From the NCBI GenBank assembly GCA_948470475.1, contig OX419337.1, forward strand, positions 34,098,484 to 34,162,483: DNA of 64,000 nt. The letters are read 5' to 3'. The notes beneath the pieces are model-generated. The model was not told the origin of the DNA and did not search any database. It saw only the letters and a program-made list of their open reading frames with translations. Positions 27,601 to 39,600 of this stretch are shown here, in pieces (the first letter of the stretch is position 1; each line of letters starts with the position of its first letter). The DNA comes from Galaxea fascicularis (Eukaryota > Cnidaria > Anthozoa > Scleractinia > Euphylliidae). The translations under genes and the position numbers were made by a program.

Positions 27601-30600
27601 GGGTGATGGGCTCTTCTCGTTGATTATTGAGGACGCTAAACCAGAGGATGCTGGGAAGTATGAGTGTATAGCATTCAATGAGGTTGGCGAAGTGTCTTGC
27701 AAAGCTAACCTTGTTGTCGAAGAAGCCCTTGTTGCCCCAGAGTTTGTTGCACAGGCCGAGAGTGCTCCAATTGTAATTGAAGATGGAGGAGATCTTAAAT
27801 TGGATGTGGAGTTAAAGGAAGGGAAACCCCAGCCTCAAGTAGAATGGTTTAAGGACGACAGACCAGTTAAAGTAGATGATCATTTAGCTTTAACGGACGA
27901 AGGTGGCCTACATTCCCTTAGAATTACAGGAACCACCCCTGAAGATTCTGGTTTGTACAAATTCAAAGCTAGCAGCAAGGCTGGATCTATAGAGAGGGCT
28001 TTTGATGTGCACATAGCAGGTAAGTAAAGTTGCAATGGCCCTTTGTGAAAAAAGGTTGTGACGCTGGCAACCATTACCAAAATGTCATCAATATACCATC
28101 TCTTCCATTTTAAAACAAGTACAGTTTGAACCTTGAGTTTTCGACATTTAACAACAACGACCCAATAAGGCGTTTGTCGATTTCCAAGTTCCTCTCAACC
28201 TGATGCTTAGAAAAAAAAAGTAGTTAATTTTGTAGCATTTTGCTTTGTCTACGACTGCTTGTTTTAAGCCAACTTTGTGTTAACTCCCTTTTGTTCTTTA
28301 ACTTGGTAGCGAAACAACCAGAAGGCACAGCCCCTCAGTTCACGGAACCTTTAGAACCAGTGAAGGTGAAAGAAGGTAGTCCAGCTAAACTACAGTGTAC
28401 AGTGACAGCTGAGCCGCAACCAAACATAGAATGGTTCAAAGATGGAGCAAAAGTTAAGGAGAGCAGGCGAATAAAAGCGGAAAAAGATGGAACAGCAGTT
28501 CGCTTGTCTTTCAAGGAGACCTTGTCCAGTGACAACGCCGAGTACAAGTGTGTCGCCACCAACGATGTTGGTACTGCATCGTGTTCCACGCAGTTGACAG
28601 TGGAGGTTTTGTCTAAACCCGATTTCAAAGACAAAATGAAAGGTGTTGAAGTAGTGGAGGGCAACGCAGCGACTTTCGAAGTTCACGTTGTTGGCTATCC
28701 TCAACCCACCATAGAATGGTTTAGAGGAACAACAAAACTGACGAATGATGGACGCTTTGAAATCAAAGAAAACAAAGAAGAAGATCGTTTCAGTGTTGTT
28801 ATTGGAGATGTTCAACTTGAAGATGCTGGGATGTATAAATGTGTAGCTTCAAACGAAATTGGTAAGAACACGTGCCGAGCTGACCTCAGCGTGAAGGAAA
28901 GGCTTTTTGCCCCAGAATTCTCCGAGGACCAGTTAGACGCCCCCATAACAGCGACAATTGGTGACGAGGTAAGCCTTGATGTGACAATCAATGGAAAACC
29001 GAAACCTGATGTTAGGTGGTACAAGGATGACAAAATCCTCCGGGAGAGTAACAGGTTGGACATCAAGGCGCGGGGAGACAAACACTCTGTGGTGATTCTC
29101 GGCATCAAGCCGGAAGATTCTGGAGTGTACAAGTGTGAGGCGAAAAGCAAGATGGGTACCGTGACCAGGACATTTGATGTCAGAGTAGCAGGTATTTATT
29201 GAGCATTTATTAACAATTTACCCTCCTCGTTTCTGTTTCATGATACCTGCCAACATTGCTATCCCTTTGAGTGCTGCTCGAAGTGAAGCATTCAAGCTTA
29301 CAACTTAGGACAGTGATAAAGAGGAGCCTGCATGAAATTTTGTACTATTTTGAGAGCATACTGTCGCTGCATTTTGTTGTATTCGTTCTAATTGTTGGTT
29401 TTCCTTGTTCGAAATTTCTCTTTGCAGCGAAAAAGCCCACAGGAACAGCACCAGAAATTACAAAACCTTTGGAAAGTGTCACCGTTGTGGAGGGAAAACC
29501 AGCAACCCTTAAATGCGAAATAAAGGGAGAACCTCAGCCACATATTGAATGGTTCAGAGATGGGAAGCAGGTCAAAGAATCTAATCGGGTCAGGATGGAG
29601 TTTGATGGAAAGGTTTCTTCGCTGACTTTCAAACTAAGTCAGCTTAACGATGAGGGTGATTACAAGTGTATTGCGCAGAACGAGCTTGGTAGCGCATCTA
29701 GCGAGGCTGAACTGCTCGTGAATGAAGCTGGTGGAAAACTAGAATTTACCGAGAAACTTAAAAACGTCAGTGTTGAGTCCGGAGAGGAAGCAAGATTTGA
29801 TGTCCGCGTGATCGGCACCCCACCGCCAGAAGTTGATTGGTTTAAAGGAATAAAGGCCTTAGAAGATGAAGGTCGGTTTGTTATGGTGGATGACGAAGAG
29901 GAAGACCTGTTTTCGTTGATTATTGAGGACGCCCAACCCAGTGACAGTGGAGAGTATGAATGTGTTGCTTTCAATGAATCTGGTGAAGTTTCATGCAAGG
30001 GAAACCTTGTTGTTGAAGAGAAGCTCATCGCACCTCAACACTTTGATGAAGTAGAAGGCGCAGCGCCAATGCTTGAAGAAGAAATCATCCCACCTGAGTT
30101 TGCTCAGGAGGACGAAAGTTCACCTGTAGTTATCGAGGAAGGGGGTGATATTAATCTTAGTGCAGTTGTGAAGGGAGAGCCAACACCCGATGTGCAATGG
30201 TCCAAAGATGGTAAAGACCTGAAAAGTGGTAAAAACTTGGACGTTGGTGAGAGGGATGGCAAACACACTCTGCTGATCAAACGCGCCACTCCGGAAGACT
30301 CTGGACTTTATAAGTGTCAGGCTGCCAGCAAGGGAGGTGTGGCTGAAAGGACTTTTGATGTACAAGTGACAGGTACATGTGTTTGATTAACTCAGTAGGC
30401 CGGCTGTGTCTGATACCTCTGTAGTCCGGCGTCTTACTGACCACTGGTAATGGACCTTTAGATTTGAGTACGAGTACGAGATCGAGTACGAGTACGAATT
30501 TCTAATTTCAAACCAGTCACCTTCCCTGAACCCTCACTCTTCCTTGTTACTTACCAGTAGACCTTGAGATCGTAGAAACAAGATTGATATCACTACTGAT

Positions 30601-33600
30601 CATCTAAAGCACACGAACAGGATTTGAAAAGTCGTACTCGTACTCGATCTCGTAGTCGTACTCAAATCTAAAGGTCCCTAATAGCTGCCGTGATTATTAT
30701 ATAGTGTTAATGTTGCATAGTGAATAGAACCACGGTTAGTATTTAAAGTGATCTACTTGCAGATGGCTTTGTTGGTCTTTTGACTTTCGTTAGTGTTCAA
30801 TAAAGGGAAACATTATCACGGGGCAGAATGTGGTGTATTTTTCAATTGAATTGCCTGCTGCCTAAGCATATAATTTTGCTGGCTTTCAGTCAAGCTGAAG
30901 TACCACTGTGCATGTACAGCAAGAGAAGCAGCGACTCACTGAAATTACCTAGTTGCATATCCAGGTTTAGTGTACAGTCTTGTAAATTAAATTGTATTAA
31001 ATCATTAAGATTCACGTTCTTGTAACAAAATAGCATTACAAAGCGCTAAGGACAATTAGTGGATTAGCGCTATATCAATGGGGTTATTATTATTATTATT
31101 ATTATTATTGTTGTTGTTGTTGTTGTTTTGAACGTTCGTATTAAGGCTGCTCAAAGACAAGGACCAAACCGTCCATTTTGATACGGAAGTTGAGTTCGCT
31201 GCCTTCCTCCCCCCTGAACAACCATACTATTGGAACAGGTAAGTCACTTGAGTTATGCAATCACTAATAATTTTATTCATTTTTGAATTTGAATTGCAGC
31301 TAAGAGACCTGAGGGGACAGCACCAGTGTTCGCAAAACCAGTTCAACCGGTTGAGGTAAAAGAAGCCAGCAATGCCAAATTGCAATGCACTGTTGTGGCG
31401 GAACCCAAACCTAACGTTGAGTGGTTCAAAAATGAAATCCGCGTCAAAGAGAACCGACGAGTGAAAATAGAAAGCGATGGTACAACAATTTCACTGACGA
31501 TCAGAGAAACCAGGACGCCTGACCAGGGAGAGTACAAGTGTGTGGTGACAAATGATGTAGGCTCAGCGTCGAGTGCCGCCGCCTTAACGATCAAGGCCAT
31601 TACCAAGCCAGAATTCAAAGACAAACTTAAAGCAGTTGAAGTGATAGAAGGAGACACTGCTAGGTTTGATACCCGAGTAGCTGGGTATCCTGTGCCTGAG
31701 GTAGAATGGTTTAGAGGGACAACTAAACTAAAAAGCGATGAGAGGGTCGAATTGACGGAGAACCAAGATAACGAGCTTTACTCTCTCGTAATCAGTGACG
31801 TTAAGCGGGACGAGGCTGGAATGTACAAATGTGTGGCTTCGAACGAAGGAGGTAAGTAAAGCATCGTTAAGTGCATCTATGATGGATTCTTCACTTCCAC
31901 TCTTGTTACCCAAAGTCATCCTGCTCCTTGACAAGCAAGGTGAAGATACCAATTTCACCGTCTCGGCTTCTTAGTGTTTGGAAACAACCTCTGCAAAGGG
32001 TGCTTGTGTGATTTAATTTTTAACCAGTGTGTGACATTGTGAGGAAATGGTGAATGGTCTCTTATATGGAACGTCCAAAACTTGTTTATCAGGTTCTGAT
32101 GTAAGACAAATGCTTGCAAGGTAGCCTATAAACGCGGTCGGAAACTTTCATTCAACCCTCTCCGTTGCAGGTAAAAACACTTGCCGAGCTGACCTCACCG
32201 TGAAAGAGAGGCTTTTTGCCCCTGAATTTGCTGAAGAACAATCTGATGCCCCAATAACTGTGACTGAAGGTGGAGAAGTCAGCTTGGATGTGACGGTCAG
32301 TGGAAAACCGAAACCTGATGTCAGGTGGTACAAGGATGACAAAATCCTCCGGGAGAGTAACAGGTTGGACATCAAGGCGCGGGGAGACAAACACTCTGTG
32401 GTGATTCTCGGCATCAAACCAGAAGATTCTGGAGTGTACAAGTGTGAGGCGAAAAGCAAGATGGGTACCGTGACCAGGACATTTGATGTCAGAGTAGCAG
32501 GTATTTGATGAGTTGCTCCCTTAGCTATTGAACCAAAGGTGCTTTCCGTCCTGTTTTCAAAGACAAGGGCCTTATTCCTGAAACCTCTCTTGGCTTTGAC
32601 GTCGATTTTAAAGTGCTGTGCTTCTTAATTGAACCAACGATCGTTTCATCTAATAAGAAAAAGTAAATACCCTCTAGTCTATTTAGCTGGCCATTCTCGT
32701 TTGAATCCATGATTGACGGTGCCACTACCAAGAGTGTACAATGGAGCGTAAAATATTAAATGTTGAGTGGAAAAGACTGAGTTCGAAATGCCATTCTTTA
32801 ATTTAGCTGTCACACGGAGACATCGTATTCACAGACTTGCGCACTTATAACATTTCATAAGGCAAGGTAGTTATCTTTGATGTCCACCTTAACGTAATGG
32901 AGATTCTGACCAACAAGATGTTGTCATCATAACTTGAAATTACCGGTTTCTTATGCGAAAGGGAACACATCTCCCTTTACTTGAATGATATTCCCACAAT
33001 TTTAACCACGATATATTTATATCCCATTTCATTTCTTAGCTGAGAAACCAGCAGGAGTCGCTCCTCAGTTCACACGGCCCTTGGAAACAGTAGAAGTTTC
33101 AGAAGGAACAACTGTGAAACTGACGTGCAGCTTGAAAGGAACACCTCAACCAACCATCCAGTGGACCAAAGATGATAAGCCACTGAAAACCAGCAAACGC
33201 GTCAAGGACGAGTTCGATGGAGAAGTCGCCTCTGTGATGTTTTCCCAGGTGGATCTCGATGACGAGGGAGATTACAAGTGTGTTGCACAGAATGAGTTGG
33301 GGTCTGCATCCTGTTCGGCTGAACTTCTTGTAAACGAAGCTGATAGTAAGCCTGAATTCACTGAAACAATGAAAGACATCGAGGTGGCAGTGGGTGACGA
33401 GGGACGGTTTGATGTGCGTGTTTCTGGCGTGCCCAAGCCCTCAGTGCAGTGGTTCAAGGGAAGCAAGAAGATCGAAGATGAAGGGAAGTTCATGTTGATT
33501 GATGACGAGGAAGAAGATCTGTTTTCTCTTGTTATTGACGAAGCCACCGCTGATGATGTGGGCGCGTACACTTGCAGAGCGGCCAACGTAGCTGGAGAGG

Positions 33601-36600
33601 TGAGCTGCAAAGCGGGGTTACAATTGCAGGAAGAAATAACAGCTCCTGAGTTTGCAGATGAAGCGGAAACCGGTCCGATTACCGTTCAAGAAGGTGGCGA
33701 TGTCACCCTTGATGTTAAAATCAAGGGAAAGCCTACCCCAGATGTGGAGTGGTACAAGGATGATAAACCTTTGCGAAAGACCAGTCGTCTAGATATGAAA
33801 GCACGAGGAGACAAGTTCTCGTTAGTAATGTTAAATGTGACAACTGACGATTCTGGTCTTTATAAGTGTGTGGCTAGCAGTAAGGCTGGAAGTGTTACCA
33901 GAACATTTGAGGTCAACATCGAAGGTATGCCCTTAAAATGAAGTAATGGCTCAATTTGCTGGTCAGTAGTATGACATTGTGACATGTTATGGAAAATCGA
34001 GTCCAAATATAAATTCGCCATATTGTGCAAAAGTGCCAAGTTCCATTGAAACCTCGTTGAAATTCGATCAATAGACTGAACTTTAACATTTAAACAAAGA
34101 ACAAGATGAACTTAGATCTCAGTTTTGGCCAATTCGGTACAGTGAGTCTATTTATCAACTCGTTTTTGTATTGAATCCGGTGGTAAAAGATATCGCGCAA
34201 ACCGCAAATTGGGCCATTGTAGTGAAAGTGTGTTGGGTAGAGGTTCTTAGTTGAGTATCAAACTTAATTCACTTGTGGTTAGATTTTGATTTGGGATTGG
34301 GTAGCGTAACTCTCGCCATTTGCTCAGCCTGGGAGAAGCAAACGAAAATCAATTGTGGCCTTCCCACGCGCCTTTTCTCGTGTCTTTTCTCTTGACTCAG
34401 GTTACATGTGTTTGTGTCGACCTCTTACTGGTTTATTTGGTTGTTTGCGGCTTTTTAAATTGTTCGAGTTAGTTACTACCAATTGGGTTTTATGACACTT
34501 AGTTTAAACCCTCTGTGTTGGTTGGATAAGTGATCACAAACTATCCTACCGAACACCACACCACGCAGGAACTATAACATTTGTAACCTTTCTTTAAGGC
34601 AAAACAGTAAAGAAACCTAAAGGAAAAGCTCCAGAATTCACACAGCCCTTGAAAGCAACAGAAGTTGTGGAGGGTAGTCCTGTGAGGCTGAAATGCCGAA
34701 TGATTGGGACACCAGAACCCACCGCCCTGTGGTACAAAAACGGAAGTGACGTCAAGCTTAGTAGCCGAGTCAAAGCTGATGTCATTGGAGACATGTGTCA
34801 ACTGTCAATCACGGAAACGGTGGAGGATGATGGTGGAAATTACAAATGCGTAGTTACCAATGATGTTGGATCGGCATCCACAGAATGCGAACTTAGCGTC
34901 ACGAAGCCTTTGAGTGCACCCGAATTTAAGTTGAAACTGAAAAATTTTAAAGTTAGTGAAGGCGAACAAGCTCAGTTTGATGTAAAAGCCACTGGTAATC
35001 CTGAGCCCAAAGTCGAGTGGTTTTGTGGTACTCAAACAATCAGAAACGGAGGACGTTTCACATTGAACTCAGATGAAGCCGAACAACGGTACTCTTTAGT
35101 TATCGATGATACGACTTTGGATGATGCAGGGACTTATAAATGCGTTGCCTCTAACTCGGAAGGAAAGACAACTTGTCGGGGTGAACTTGAAGTTAGTGAA
35201 AAACTTACAACTCCTGGATTTGTTGATGAACTGAACGAAGCTCCAATAACTTTTAAGGAGGGCGACGAGGTATCGTTGAGCGCTACAATTCGCGGTAATC
35301 CAGTCCCGGACGTTCATTGGTACAAAGATGAACTTATTGTGCGAAAGTCATCCAATGTTACCACGCTTGTGAAAGGAGATAAACACACGCTCCTTATCTA
35401 TAGTGCCAAGCCTGCGGATTCTGGAGTGTACAAGTGTGTAGCAAAGAGTAAAATGGGGACGGCAACAAGGTCGTTTAACATCGAGATAGAAGGTTAGTCA
35501 GGTTGTTTGTAAGGGCTCTCAGTTTCTTAATCCTCCCTCCCCCCCCCCCCCCCTCGAAATCCCGGGTCCCCTTTCCGCCTACCCGTGTATTCAGTACCTC
35601 GCTATTTGTTGTCAAGCCTTCCCCTGCCCCCTCCCCCTTGCCTTATAATTCTACCTCTCTCAGTGAAGCAGGTACGCATTGCCATTGATAACAATCCAAG
35701 CGAGCAAGGTCACGTAAAGGCGTTTGATTTAGCTGTGAAGATATCGCCTTGAGTTTGATCTGGAAGTCACGTTTACAGCCTGTCTCTGGTATAATTGGAA
35801 TGAAACTGCCTTGAATAATTTATGGTAACTTAACATAATTTTGCTGCTTGTTTGAAACTATTCACCACCTAAAGAGATGAAATTGTGAAGTGACCACAGT
35901 TTTTCACCGTAAATGCCCAATGACCTGCGAACGACTGTTGATTGTCTGAAGTTTCCTATTACCTCCGTACGCTTCTCTTTATTTTGTCGCTACTTGTTAA
36001 AATCAAGTCGCAAGTGAGGTCGCAAGTACAACAGCCGCAAGGTGACACTGAAAGCCATTAATAATGTGAACGACCAAACAGAAGTGATTACATCAGTACG
36101 TTTACTTTCTTCTTTACTTTTTAACAGCCAAGAAACCCAAAGGAACAGCACCAGAATTCTTCAAACCTTTGAAGAAGTTGGAAGTAGTCGAAGGAAGTGC
36201 AGCTAAACTAGAATGCTGGGTCCACGCAAAACCGGAGCCTACCATAGAATGGCTTAAAGACAATGAACCAGTGACACCAGGTAAACGGTTTAAAACATAC
36301 TTTGACTCCGAAGTCTGTAGGCTGACGATATCGGACACCGTGGCTGATGATGAAGGAGAATACAAATGTATAGCAAAGAATGAGCTTGGGAGCGCGTCAT
36401 GTTCGGCTGAACTTTTAATCAACGAAGCCGTCATCATGCCTGAGTTTAAGGAGAAGATGAAGCACTTTGAAGTCGTACAAGGTGATACAGCGAGATTTGA
36501 CGTTCGTGTAGTCGGTAATCCCACACCTAAGATTGAATGGTCTAAGGGTGGAAAACCTATTAATGATGGAGGCAGATTTAGAACAGCACAATCTGATGAT

Positions 36601-39600
36601 CTGTATTCGCTGTTTATTGAAAATGCTTCCATGGACGACTTTGGTAGTTATAAGTGCGTAGCATCTAATGAAGCGGGAAGAATGCAGTGTTCTGCGAGAC
36701 TTGATATCAAGGAGCGAGAAGTAGCACCTGAGTTCTCCGATGAATATGGCGATTCACCAATTAATGTTACTGAAGGTGATGAACTCAAGATTAATTTAAC
36801 AATTCAGGGAAATCCAAGGCCTGATGTAGAATGGTACAAGGATGACAGACCGTTAAGAAGAACTAGTCGAGTAAACGTGTCCGCTCGAGGAAATAAATTC
36901 GGTGTCACGGTCTTTGATGTTGTCCCAGAAGACTCGGGTCTTTACAAATGTGTTGCCAAGAGTACTGCTGGTACAACAATTAGAACCTTCCAGGTTAACA
37001 TCGAAGGTGAGTTGTCTTGTTGGTAAACAGTATCCATGTAAGTTTATTTATCCTTTGCCGGCGGCCGGCGATATCGCCAACTACTGTCCTAGTTTCGCCA
37101 GCTGTGATTCCCCGGTAAAAAGAGAAAATGTAGGGGAAATGGGGTTGTTACCCGCTGAGTGCGGGTAACAACTACTTAAAATATTTTTGACAACCCTGGA
37201 TGTCGTGTTGTGAATACGCATATTGTCTCAACAGTCCTCCCTTTGTTCTGCATAGAGCCATTCAAGAGAATTTGTTCAAACTTTGAGTCATCTAATCTTT
37301 GTTATTCTCGAGACCCTTATGGTTGATCGTGGAGTGATTTGCAAGGAGAAGTTAGATTTTGCTCATTGTTTGGGTTTGAAGAAAATCCCAGTTATTTTTC
37401 CGTTGTTGTTTTAGTGAAACTGCTTGACGATGATGAGTCTTCCCTTTCCTTCTCACCACCACCACATCGCCTCCAACTCACCCCCCCCCCCCCCGCCTTA
37501 CACACATGCCCCAGCTCATCCCCCCGCTCATCCCTCCTCCCCCACTATCCCCGCCCCGACGCCACCGATGGTTTCAAACCTTTTGAATTGCTTTGCTTGC
37601 CAGTGAAACGGTGTTAAAACTATCTGAGATGAATTTAATGGACAATATTGTTTGTTTTCTTGCTCATTTTACCAATCCTCCTAATTGTTTTGTACGCTTC
37701 TGTAGGAAAGAAACCAGGTCCAAAATTCACCCAACCATCACAAGAAATACAAGCAACAGTCGGTGGAACTGCCAAGCTTGAATGTCGCTTAAATGCAACA
37801 CCTAAACCGAACATTGAGTGGACTAAGAATGGAAGGCCCATCAACGAAAGTCGGCGCGTAGGGACAGAGTTTGATGGTGAGCTCAGCTCCCTTATAATTT
37901 CTGACCTCAGGCCTGAAGACAACGGGGAATACCAGTGCACTGCTAAGAACAATATCGGAACAGCGTCATGTAGAACAACTCTTATTGTGACTGAAGCAAA
38001 GAACAAACCCGAGTTCAAAGACACTATGAAAGATTTGGAAGTTGTTGAAGGCGATAAGGCTGTTTTTGAAGTTCGAGTCACCACTCAGCCCGATCCTGAG
38101 GTCGAGTGGTACTTACGGAAGATGAGAATAAAGAGCGAGGGGAAATATACTGTTAATGAAGACACTGACAGGAAAAGGTATTCACTTACCATCGCTCGTT
38201 GTCTTCGTGAAGACAGTGGACAGTACAGGTGTGTGGTGAAGAACAGTGCAGGTGAAGTCACTTGTTCAGCGGAATTGAAGGTGAGCGACAGAGTTTACGC
38301 CCCAACGTTTGTTCAAGGACCAGATGAGCAGCTTTTCGAGGTCTGGGAAGGAGCGCCGGTAAAGCTTGTGGTTCAAGCAAAGGGGAAACCCACACCCCAA
38401 GTAGAGTGGTTCAAGGAAAATCGACTGGCGAGGAGAGTGAAACGCGTTGAGCTTCAAACCGAGGGAGACCAGAGCATCTTGTTGATTCCTAAGGCGGTTC
38501 CTGATGACTCAGGGAATTATCGTGTTGAGGCTTCAAACTCTGCCGGCACAGCTGTGAAACCGTTCGTTGTGAAAGTTAATGGTAAGCATTTTTCTTCTTC
38601 TTTTTTTGAATCATAAATGTCACACGTTCTAAATTGGAGGGCCCTGTTGATGAATGCTGTAGTTCCTCTATTTACCCCTCCTCCCCCCCCCCCCCACGTC
38701 TCATGAGCCACCAGCCTCTTTATACTATTTACCCCCTCCTCTCCCCCTCCCTCGGGGGGGGGGGGGCTAAATGGAGAGAATACGGTATATCAAAGTTTCG
38801 TGAAACTCGTCTTGTAGTAGAATTGCACGCACACTCGGTAACTTTTGTTATTGCTTTACAACTTACCTTTCGTGAATCTGACCGAAAACGTACCTAACAG
38901 AATTTGTCACGAAGCAAAAGTCATGCAACCTGAGGAAGTTTTCCCAGAACTTGGAAATGGTTGACTTAACAGCTGCTTACAGGCGACTAAACTTAAGTCA
39001 GCCTCTTGTAGTCAAGTGGAAGGGTAAATGGATTTTTTTGTGAAATTCACAGCTCAAAAGCTTGTGCTGAGGCGTGAACCAATTCCGCCTGGAGCTGAAA
39101 AACCGGAGTTTATCCAAAGACTGCAAGATGTCGAGATCGTGGAAGGAAGTGCTGCTAGATTTGACGTTCGTGTCAGAGGTAATTTCCTGTTTTATTTTCT
39201 TATTGATGAATTGAGAGCCTGCTTGCTTTGTTTGTTTGTTGGGCTGGTTGGTTGGTTCGTTTTATTTGTTTTGGTCTGACTTGAAATCTTTAGATGAACT
39301 GTTTAGTCAGTGAGAATCAAAACGTCAGAATGTGGAAGCTTAATGGTTTATGCATGTAGATATCTGTTACTGGTCAATTAAACCCAAGTTTAATTGGGTT
39401 TAATTGTTGGTCAGTATCACAGAAAAGTACATTGATCGGCTTTCATTTCAATGGTCACGCTTCCTGAATTTTATTCACCGACTCCAAAGTTATAACCACC
39501 TTGTATAGCATAATAAACTACATCACAGGAAAGTACTTCCTCAGTAGCGTTCATTTTGGATTTCATTTACGCACTCAAGACGTAGAACCGTGTCTCTTCA

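Larger units (their letters stand above)
30373..31299 (+). other. Intron with foldback element, microsatellite and exon-like segment
   Basis: It contains an inverted-repeat element (30450-30678), a TTA/TTG microsatellite (31084-31126) and a candidate cassette exon (31146-31238). Confidence 0.6.
31852..34598 (+). other. Introns among exons 24-27
   Basis: Introns 31852-32170, 32501-33039 and 33925-34598. No exon, repeat or RNA gene is seen beyond ordinary AT-rich sequence. Confidence 0.6.

Noticed and set aside
38994..39026. Possible extra exon after cttacag, ending at gtaaat
   Set aside because: In the required phase it hits a stop (GAC TAA) at once.
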